DNA of 64,000 nucleotides, from contig VRMN01000016.1 of the NCBI GenBank assembly GCA_008690995.1, forward strand, positions 114,501 through 178,500. The letters are read 5' to 3'. The position numbers and the translations under genes were made by a program. Source of the stretch: Porphyridium purpureum. Its lineage: Eukaryota > Rhodophyta > Bangiophyceae > Porphyridiales > Porphyridiaceae. Below, one piece after another: positions 10,301-17,144 of the stretch. The notes beneath the pieces are model-generated. The model saw nothing but the letters and a program-made list of their open reading frames with translations. It did no database searches and was not told the DNA's origin. Position 1 is the first letter of the stretch. Every line of letters starts with the position of its first letter.

Positions 10301-10751
10301 CGGAATTTCTGGAGACCACGGATGCATTGACCAGTGTGTGGAAACCCGCGATGATCTTCTTCGCTTTGCCAAGGCTAGGCTTCATCGCTTCCCGCGATCG
10401 TCCGTGCTCATGGACTTGTACGGTTCCATCGACACACGCTATGGGAGACCGGCTCTGGCATGGGCCGGACAAAAACCTTGGAATGAGGTCCTTTCGACAA
10501 TGCAAGACACGGAACCTGGCGATATCGCGGACAACATGCAGCAAGTGCGCACTCTGCTTCGGCAGCTGCAGGACCGCCGTCTGTTACCCTTCATTGACGA
10601 TGCGTGGCGGTCTGTTTTTCGTGACGCTGAGCAAGCCATCGCCCGTTTTCCCGTGGATGAGACTTATTTCATCTCCCAAATCGTGCGTGAGATGAGACAG
10701 ATGCCCACCGTCGAGCCGGAGATCGGCCAAGCAGTAGAGCTTTCTGAGTAA
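7017..10751 (+). CDS. Ski2/Mtr4-like (ISE2-type) protein with degenerate helicase core
   Basis: 1244 residues. The framework of a Ski2-family helicase is visible but its catalytic motifs are not. Motif Ib survives as ALETGDVCIS; the motif II position, normally DEVH/DEIH, reads VYILDHLTGPKG; the downstream WEETIILLP-like element is HWEEIMSTLSAVPH but no SAT motif follows; the GIGVHHGGLLP element is GIAVHHSGIPPVLRQ; motif V (TETFAMGVNMPA) is replaced by FDVSQGDVELSALP; motif VI (QMSGRAGR) is absent. No GKT/GKS Walker A exists upstream. The C-terminal DSHCT domain is well kept (PALAWAGQKPWNEVL, EPGDIADNMQQVRTLLRQL, ARFPVDETY). The N-terminus is basic and Ser-rich with a Ser homopolymer (about 90-103) encoded by a CAT/TCA repeat, and may be an organelle-targeting leader. 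Nearest logic is the ISE2/Mtr4 branch, acting in RNA processing, but probably as an ATPase-dead scaffold. Confidence 0.82.
7285..7336. repeat. Triplet low-complexity tract (CAT/CAA/CAG) inside the Ski2-like gene
   Basis: A near-pure triplet tract of CAT, then CAA and CAG units. In the coding frame it is read as serines followed by threonines and alanines, giving a flexible linker near the N-terminus of the Ski2-like protein. The other frames would give poly-His or poly-Ile, so they are shadows. Confidence 0.85.
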
Positions 10752-11211
10752 GCGTGCTTGTGTGCCCAACCCAGCCAGCCCGTCACCATGAAGAACCTTG
10801 AAGCACTGGGTTCACACATGCACGGTATCAACGAAAAGACCTCCATCGGGGAGCCTGGAGCAATGCAGATGGCTTAAGCAAGATTGTCAACGAGGGCCGT
10901 ATCTGTCAGAGTGGACAGAGCGCTTGCCTCTGGCGAGACGAAACCCAAGCCACCAACACTCGCTATGCTGGCCGACGATTCAGCAACTGACCAATCACCG
11001 ACTCGAAGACGCGTAGTCACAGTAAATCACAGTTGCCCTAGTGCGCTTGCATGAGTGCGTGGTGCGCGGCAGGGTCGGCCGTCTTCCGGTCGGTCTTTGC
11101 CGAGCGGTCGACCTGCATCTTCGGGCCTGAGTCGCGTCGGGAACGAGAAGGAACTGGCCGCTGTGGTGTTCTGCTGAGCAGCTTCTTTGATGTGTACCGG
11201 AGCGGAGGGAC
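10752..11211. other. Intergenic gap with no recognised gene
   Basis: 460 bp between two plus-strand genes. It contains only short random frames and no GTACAG(T/C) site; it must hold the 3' end of the Ski2-like transcript and the promoter of the RNase III gene. Confidence 0.5.
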
Positions 11212-12423
11212 ATGATGTCACATGACGGAGCTGTGCGCGTCACCAGGGGCGATTATTCGTGCCCGGTAGTGCTGGAAAATGATGCGCCGGAGGCAGCCTC
11301 CATGCCTCTGAACTGGGGCACGATCATGGCGAGTTTTCCGCAGCAGGCAGAGGACATTCAGCAATTTGAAAAGGGCATGGGATTGAAATTTAGACAGCCA
11401 GAGCTGCTGTTCGAAGCATTCACGCACGTCTCAGCACATACCCTTCCAGTATGGGTCGCCGTGATTCCTAAAGAACGCAAGTGCTATGAGAGGCTCGAAT
11501 GCATGGGCGACTCGTTGCTGCGTACCATCATTCTGCATAACTTGTGTGTGCACGCTGCGTCGTTTGCGTCGCAGGTTGAGGAAGACCGGCCTAAATTTAA
11601 TGAGAGGTGGCTCACCTTGAACGTAGCTGCTCTGTCTCGTGCAGAGAAACTGACTGTATACGCCAGGGAGATCGGTCTTGCCGGCGGCTTGATGGCGAAC
11701 ATTAACATCTTGAGTGACACACAGGGGCAGACTGCACGGGTAACTCGCGAGCGCATCATCGGAGATGTTGTCGAGGCCGTTATCGGTGCCTTGTACTTTG
11801 ACCAGGGGTTTGACTCTACGAGGGACGTCGTGAGCATGTGGTTGAAGCCGCACATTCTTGCGCTGTCGTCGCTTGAGACTCGACGTGACGCTAAGGGCCA
11901 GGTGCTCGAGATCTTTAGCCGAAAGCGAGTGCCGATCGAGTGGAAAACGGATCGGGTTGAAGGAGCGTCCTGCGAGTCATTTTTTGAATGCACTTTAGCA
12001 ATTGGAGACACGGAGCTTGCCTCTGCGCGTGGCAGGACCAAAAAGCAGGCCGTCGAGGCGGCCGCTGCGGCTTATCTAGCAATGCTTGAAGCGAATGTCG
12101 TGGAGACGCGTGGCCAGGTCGATCAATTTTCAGTGCCTGAGCGCGACGAACGTGTTGTCGAGATTTGTAGGAACAAGCATCCACTCTGCTACATCAATGA
12201 GACGGTGCGGCGGCTCACGGGCAAAATTCCGCAGTGGGATTTGGTCGATCAGCAAGGCGAATCGCACGCGCCAATCTTTGTGATGTCCATGAATGTCAGC
12301 GGCGTCGAGAAGGCACGTGCGGCAGGCGCCAGCAAAAAGCTGGCCAAGGAGCAGGCTGCCTGCATTGCAGTGATCCAAATCAAAGAGAGAGGCCTCGAGT
12401 GGCTCACTTCCACCTGCTCATGA
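11212..12423 (+). CDS. Ribonuclease III with two double-stranded-RNA-binding domains
   Basis: 403 residues. One RNase III domain at about residues 48-215: the signature CYERLECMGDSLLRT holds the catalytic Glu and Asp, and GDVVEAVIGALYFDQG supplies the second acidic pair, so it should be active. Two dsRNA-binding motifs follow: the first at about 225-295 (DAKGQVLEIF ... RGRTKKQAVEAAAAAYL), the second at about 320-398 (PLCYINETVRRL ... GASKKLAKEQAACIAVI). The enzyme would dimerise and cleave dsRNA. There is a single catalytic domain and no PAZ or helicase, so it is not a canonical Dicer; candidate roles are rRNA, snRNA or organellar RNA processing, or a minimal small-RNA generator. No clear targeting peptide is seen. 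It lies 460 bp downstream of, and in line with, the degenerate Ski2-like gene. Confidence 0.92.
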   Translation: MMSHDGAVRVTRGDYSCPVVLENDAPEAASMPLNWGTIMASFPQQAEDIQQFEKGMGLKFRQPELLFEAFTHVSAHTLPVWVAVIPKERKCYERLECMGDSLLRTIILHNLCVHAASFASQVEEDRPKFNERWLTLNVAALSRAEKLTVYAREIGLAGGLMANINILSDTQGQTARVTRERIIGDVVEAVIGALYFDQGFDSTRDVVSMWLKPHILALSSLETRRDAKGQVLEIFSRKRVPIEWKTDRVEGASCESFFECTLAIGDTELASARGRTKKQAVEAAAAAYLAMLEANVVETRGQVDQFSVPERDERVVEICRNKHPLCYINETVRRLTGKIPQWDLVDQQGESHAPIFVMSMNVSGVEKARAAGASKKLAKEQAACIAVIQIKERGLEWLTSTCS

Positions 12424-12445
12424 CAAGACGGCACATTGTTTCCTC

Positions 12446-12461
12446 TTTTTTTTTTTTTCAG
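12446..12461 (+). other. Pyrimidine tract plus CAG, possible 3' splice site
   Basis: A run of 13 T followed by CAG lies just after the RNase III stop and 8 bp before an ATG at 12470. It has the form of an intron acceptor and might end an intron in a 5' leader, or simply be a U-rich 3' element of the RNase III mRNA. Confidence 0.3.
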
Positions 12462-12469
12462 TCGTCAAG

Positions 12470-12966
12470 ATGTTCAGAATACCTGCTCCGCTTCTCGTCT
12501 ACGCTTCATCATCGAGCTCGAGTACTCCATTTCACTTTTCGCGCCATCAGCTAAACAGGCTGCTCAGGCCGAGGTTCTCCGGCCACACTAAGCCATCTGG
12601 AAGTTGCTCTCCTGGAGCAGCCCCAGACCTGTCCGCGGTCGCACGAGGTCTAGAAACCTGTCCACCACGTCATTCTCAATTAAGATTGGGGTTGTAACCG
12701 CCAGACAGACTGTTCAATCGCTGCGCATCACAACGTCCTGGCTGACAGAAAGCGAGGTGAAAACGCAGTCCTCTGTGGCACTTCACGACAATTTGGTTCC
12801 GATGGGCCATCCGCCGCACAGCGCTGCCCGGAGCGAACAAGGTAGCAGCTCTTTCATGGCGGCAGCCCCAGCCGCAGAGTCTATGGGCATGGCCCACACC
12901 TTATGTGTGTCGACACTGCCGAACAGGTGCCATTCAGGTGCTGTCTCCACGAGTGGCGTCTCTTAA
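12470..12966 (+). CDS. Possible small spliced gene with transit-like N-terminus
   Basis: Weak call. An ATG at 12470 opens a frame beginning MFRIPAPLLVYASSSSSSTP, Ser/Arg-rich and acid-free, which resembles an organelle-targeting leader; it stops at 12697. A second frame, offset by one, runs on to a stop at 12964-12966 that overlaps an AATAAA signal. A GT...AG interval at about 12631-12704 would join the two frames without a stop, giving a product of about 140 residues with no family I recognise. The donor (GTCCGC) is poor, so this is inference; the region may instead be untranslated. Confidence 0.27.
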
Positions 12967-12970
12967 TAAA
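12965..12970 (+). terminator. Polyadenylation-like signal AATAAA
   Basis: AATAAA overlapping the stop codon of the weak 12470-12966 gene model and 125 bp before the next ATG. Only a sequence match. Confidence 0.3.
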
Positions 12971-13095
12971 GTTCTGCAGAATTCGTCAACGGAGCGGAGG
13001 CGGCTGATCATTTTGGAAGGGACAGAGACACGTGTGGCCGCGAAGCTCTATGGGTGCGCGGAAGGAGGGAGCGTACGGGACACGAGCGTTGCGCC

Positions 13096-13504
13096 AATGA
13101 ATCAAGGCAACACGGGCACGAGCGCGGGGTCCGCACCAAGCGCCGCACCAGAGTCGGCGCCGCTCGAGTCGTACCCGAATCCGGCCGAATATGTTGGGCT
13201 CGGTGCGGCTCACAATGCGCGCGGGACGGGGCGCCCCTCGGCGGGCGCGTCAGTTCCTCTGACCAGCGAAGCTGCGGCCGCCGCGTGCTTTCCCACGGCG
13301 GGTTATTATTTGGACGCGGCACTGCCTACGCACTTTGTGGATCATGGCGCGTGTGCGTCGAGCGGCGTGCCCGTGCCGGCCGTGCACGAATTCGCGGGCT
13401 TTGCGCTGCGCTCGGTGCTCGCGCTGGGCGTAGCCGTGGGATCGATGCGAGCGCGGGGAGGGTCGGGAGTGTTGCAGTGTTTAAGGTGGCTGAGGAACCG
13501 ATAG
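13096..13504 (+). CDS. Small Ala/Gly-rich protein with one hydrophobic segment, unknown
   Basis: 135 residues from the first ATG of the frame (MNQGNTGTSAG). The first half is Ala/Ser/Pro-rich and probably disordered; the second half has aromatic and hydrophobic residues (CFPTAGYYLDAALPTHF) and a putative membrane span (GFALRSVLALGVAVG) followed by Arg residues. No family recognised. The frame is open upstream to 12905 but without an ATG. The opposite strand and a second plus frame are also open here because of the high GC, so coding is supported only by composition. A spliced continuation beyond 13504 cannot be excluded. Confidence 0.4.
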
Positions 13505-15137
13505 ACCCGTGCTGCTTTTTGGGCGACGCGGAGAAGGAGGAGGAGACGCGGCGGAAGAACGTGGCGCGGTGTTCAGTTCTGAGAGAGCGAGGTCGAGTTA
13601 GCGAGACGAGACACTAAACCAAGCCGCCCTACCCGCGCACGCCGCCCAAGCAGCCGCAGCGACCTGTCACATCGTCAGCACGCGCGTGAACGCGCCGACC
13701 CGCACTACTGCGGTGCAACCGATCGCCTCTCCGCAAGCACGCCCAGCGTGTGTGGTGGTGCCGCTCGCTGAGGAGCTGTACCTCTGTGTACAGCTCCACC
13801 TCCAAGGTACAGCGTTCACTCTCCACGCGCATCCACCAAACCAACCAGACTGGCGCCGTTTACGTATGTGCGCGCGGCGCCGTCCAAAGCCGCGTTTTCT
13901 CTTGTGCGCGTGCCTTCCACGCGCTGCGTCGTAGTGTTCTGTTGTACGATGATGGTCATAATGAAAATGATAATGAACGCCAGAGGGACGTGGAACGCAA
14001 CACGTGCACGCCGATGACGCCTTTTCTCCAGTTCTCACACACACACCCACACCCCCACGCCGACCCAACACAAAAAAATCACAGCGCGGGCGCCATCTAC
14101 TTGCGCACGAGCCACACTCTCGACGCCGCCACGCCGCGACTCACGGACATACTAAACTGCGGCGCTTTTCTATATTCTACTCCGCGCCGGTGCTGTTGGG
14201 GAGGGGGGAGTGGAGGGGGGAACGCCGGGCCCTTCCCCTTCCCGCGCGTCCGCCACTTCTTATGGCCAGCATTGATTCGCGTTTTCTGCGCTCAGGTGCA
14301 CGAAAACGGAGCGGGAGCGCGTGTGTCCGAAGAAAGGTGATGGTGCGAGGAATGGCTTGGCGGTTGTGATTGAACGCTGCTTCTTTGCTATGAACCGGCC
14401 GATTCTTTTGCGGCTGTGAGCTGCCAGACAGCCGCTTGGAGGGAAGTGGAGTGCACATTCTTAACTCGACACAGACACTGGGTGTGCAGCTGCGGGAGAG
14501 GTTGAGAGGGTGTGGGAGACTGGACGGCAAGCGAGCGCGGCGTGCATGAGGGAGTCTGGTGCGGAGCAAGGTGGCGTGTGTATAGCAGCAGGCGACGCGG
14601 CGTGCGCGCAAGGTTTTTTTTGGGTGCAGCGCGATCGGGCGGCAAGCAGGTACGGCTTGGAAGAGCAAGGGAGTCCGCGTTTGCGGCGACGGCGTGTCCC
14701 CTCAGGCGTAAAGTGGGCTGGCGCGGGAGTCGGCCGTTGAAGGGCTTGGGTCGAGGGCAGCGGACGGGCCCAGTGGGGCGGAGTGGACTCAGCGCAAACA
14801 CCAGCACAAGGGACAACGGCTGGCCGCGCTTGGGGTCGGCGCCATTCGGCTAAAGGCCCTCTATTTATTGCTCGCGCCGCGGGCGTGTGGACGGCTCCAG
14901 CATTTTCATTGAATTCTGGCAACGCCTGCAAGGCCCGCCGCTTCTGTCATTATTTTCCTGACGTTCTTGCCGCCGGGCTGGGTAGGTCCCGCTCGCGCGG
15001 CGCGTGTGTCTGCCGCGGTCTCAAAAGAGCTGCACTCACGTGCAGACGACAAGCAGCGTCCTCGAACCGGAAGGGGCCTCGGCGCCTGTCGATTAACTCT
15101 TCTCCGTGCGGGTGACCCAGACGAAACTCAACCGGGA
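13505..15137. other. 1.6 kb stretch without a convincing gene
   Basis: Several overlapping frames are open on both strands (for example minus 14388-14816 and 14461-14931), but they are Arg/Pro/Ala/Ser-rich, lack any domain and overlap each other, as expected of GC-rich noncoding DNA. The stretch contains a GTAC inverted repeat at 13773-13796, purine/pyrimidine runs (CACACACAC at about 14038, GGGGAGGGGGGAGTGGAGG at about 14199) and presumably the promoter and long leader of the trehalose-phosphatase gene. Confidence 0.45.
13773..13810. promoter_or_regulatory. GTAC cluster with perfect 9-bp inverted repeat
   Basis: GAGCTGTAC (13773-13781) and GTACAGCTC (13788-13796) form a perfect inverted repeat with a 6-bp spacer, and a third copy, GTACAGCG, follows at 13807. 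This is one of several clusters of GTACAG(T/C) in noncoding DNA of the window. The arrangement suits a dimeric DNA-binding protein; a small RNA hairpin is the alternative. Confidence 0.4.
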
Positions 15138-16109
15138 ATGACGGTTGCCGACGCAAGTGTCCCGATGCAGCAGGAACGCGAGCCAGTCGTGCTGCAAGCT
15201 GAAGCACCCATGCCGTGCTCGGCAGGGCTTAGTACGGCGTCGCTGTGGTCTTGTGTGAACCAGTTCCTCGAGTCGGAGCCCAACAATCGGACGCTGTTGG
15301 GACACATCAGGGCACAGGAGGCGCCGGTTTGTGATTTACCGTCGGCGTTTGACGCGGTGCCTCTGCTGGACCTCGTGTCCCAGCACGTGCAAATTGTTTG
15401 GTTCATTGACTACGACGGCACGCTCTCGCCCATTGTCGAGGACCCGGACCGCGCGTTTTTGCCGAGTGCAACGCACGATACTCTGGTCGAGCTGGCGCGA
15501 ACGCAAAAAGTCGCCATTGTAAGCGGCAGGGCCCGGAAGAAACTGCAGACCTTTGTGAATATTCCCGATGTGTACCTGGCCGGATCGCACGGGTTTGATA
15601 TTACAGGCCCGGAGGGATCGCTCGTCCATCACCAGGTTGCGGAGAAGTTTCTGCCGCAGCTGCGGGACGCGCAAGCGGTCATCGAGCTACAGATTCAGGA
15701 CATTCCCGGCTGCCACATTGAGGACAACTGGCTGGCCTTCTCGGTCCACTGGCGTCGTGCAGATCCGGCCGACGTCGCGAGGATCGAGCGTGCGGTGGAC
15801 GAGGTGGTTGAAAATTCACAATTTCTCCGCAAGACGCACGGCAAGTGCGTTTTTGAAGTTCGTCCCAAGATAGACTGGGATAAGGGGCGCGCGGTCGACT
15901 GGCTTTTGAGTGCGCTGGAATTGAACCATCCTCGCGTGCTTCCTATTTATATTGGCGATGATAAGACGGACGAGGACGCCTTCAGAGTTCTCCGCGCGCG
16001 TGGACTGGCCTGCGTCGTGGGAGGTGCCCAGGATACACACCAAACGGCGGCGCACTTTCGGCTGGAAGACCCTATGGCCGTAGAGCGGTTTTTGCGGCAT
16101 TTTTGTTGA
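15138..16109 (+). CDS. Trehalose-6-phosphate phosphatase, single domain
   Basis: 323 residues from the ATG at 15138 (MTVADASVPMQQ). HAD-superfamily motifs: I, FIDYDGTLSPI with the nucleophilic and acid/base aspartates; II, VAIVSGRARKK; the TPP-specific GSHGFDITGPEG; III, the lysine in RPKIDWDKGRAVDWLL; IV, YIGDDKTDEDAF. It should dephosphorylate trehalose-6-phosphate to trehalose. Plants and many algae often carry TPP fused behind a TPS domain, but here the phosphatase stands alone with a short N-terminal extension of about 85 residues. That extension lacks strong targeting features. The frame is open further upstream to 14967, but the extra segment is Arg-rich and unneeded. It converges with a small putative plastid protein gene downstream. 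Confidence 0.93.
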   Translation: MTVADASVPMQQEREPVVLQAEAPMPCSAGLSTASLWSCVNQFLESEPNNRTLLGHIRAQEAPVCDLPSAFDAVPLLDLVSQHVQIVWFIDYDGTLSPIVEDPDRAFLPSATHDTLVELARTQKVAIVSGRARKKLQTFVNIPDVYLAGSHGFDITGPEGSLVHHQVAEKFLPQLRDAQAVIELQIQDIPGCHIEDNWLAFSVHWRRADPADVARIERAVDEVVENSQFLRKTHGKCVFEVRPKIDWDKGRAVDWLLSALELNHPRVLPIYIGDDKTDEDAFRVLRARGLACVVGGAQDTHQTAAHFRLEDPMAVERFLRHFC

Positions 16110-16396
16110 AAGAGAAGCTCTTTCGAACTTTTTTGGGCTGCACGCGAGTGACGGGAACCCGCTGTTGAGACCTGTCGGTGGTCTGGTAATCCAGATGCAG
16201 CGCCGCTCAGACAAGTGGGCCCGGCGCATCGCAGTGCTGTAAAACATATTTTGCATATGGTCATACTCTTGTTACTATTCTTTTACCTCCAGTGTTCGTG
16301 GTCAACGTTTCTACTCGGCTTCCCTCACACACTCGACGTCCGGCGTGCCCGCGCCCGCCTGGAAACAATGACCCTGTCCCTGTCTCCGTCGCGCGA
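16110..16396. other. Convergent 3' gap
   Basis: Region between the trehalose-phosphatase stop and the stop of the minus-strand putative plastid protein, holding both 3' ends; no gene seen. Confidence 0.5.
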
Positions 16397-16819
16397 TCAG
16401 CGCCTCTTGCTCTTGGGCTTGTCCATGGTGTACCCGAGCGGTTCTCCGGTCAGCGGGAAGTCGTCTTCTGTCTTGGAGAAGATGCGCATGGCAGACTCGA
16501 CCAGCTTCTGCAGCTCGTTCGTGTCGTCTGCGACCATGCTCGTCTTGGCGAGCTGTGCCATGAGCGACGCGATCTCGTTGGCCTCCTTGTCCAGCTCCTT
16601 ACGGCGGACCTCGAGACGGGTCAGCACCATCTGCACGTCCTCGAGCTTGCAGCCCTCCTCGGCGCACTTGCGCGCGAGGTCCATGTCGTCCATCATGCTC
16701 AGCGCCGCATGGCGACGCAGCGGCGCGCGCGCCGCGACCGTCGCCCTCTGGGCCGACACAAGCGCGCTCGCACTTGCGCGGCCCACAAACGCTCCTCCAG
16801 CCCCCGCAACAAACGCCAT
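16397..16819 (-). CDS. Small putative plastid protein with coiled-coil core
   Basis: 140 residues from the ATG at 16819; the frame continues upstream but this start yields a leader with Phe near the start (MAFVAGAGGAFVGRASASAL) followed by an Arg/Ala-rich region and a likely processing site near ALSMMDD. Red-lineage plastid transit peptides characteristically need a phenylalanine in such a context. The mature part (about residues 45-140) is a helical, charged protein (CAEEGCKLEDVQMVLTRLEV, then Glu/Lys-rich heptads) ending in a basic KSKRR tail. I do not recognise the family, though the orderly composition and codon bias make it a real gene. The large plus-strand frame opposite, reaching across APC2 too, is a shadow. 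Confidence 0.68.
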   Translation of the reverse strand: MAFVAGAGGAFVGRASASALVSAQRATVAARAPLRRHAALSMMDDMDLARKCAEEGCKLEDVQMVLTRLEVRRKELDKEANEIASLMAQLAKTSMVADDTNELQKLVESAMRIFSKTEDDFPLTGEPLGYTMDKPKSKRR

Positions 16820-17144
16820 GATCCCTCTCGCCTGTTCCTCCACCTTCCTCCACGCGTCTCTCGTCCCTCTCTCCCCGCCCCACTGCCTCTCCACTACGAA
16901 TCGCCGCCTTCATCGCGAACTCGCAGCGCGGCACCCAGTCTCCAGTGGTCCATATCAAATTATGCGCAGTTTACTATACATTCCTTTTTGTCGAGATACT
17001 GGGCTTCGTTTGTTGCTGGCTGCGCGTGCTGCGGCCAATCGGATTTCGGATTTGTTTGGTCCGATCTCTGTCTCCACTGTACTTCGGTGTTCGGTTCACC
17101 GATCGCATCGGGGCGGGTTCAGTAGCGCGCTGCGTGGCAAGCAG
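16820..17144. other. Promoter gap of the small putative plastid protein gene
   Basis: 325 bp between the APC2 stop and the start codon of the minus-strand putative plastid protein. AT-richer than its surroundings, with a TACTATAC string near 16972; no gene seen. Confidence 0.4.

Noticed and set aside
14388-14931. Overlapping minus-strand frames of 140-156 codons
   Set aside because: Two frames over the same DNA, both Pro/Arg/Ala/Ser-rich, with no domain; expected for GC-rich noncoding sequence.
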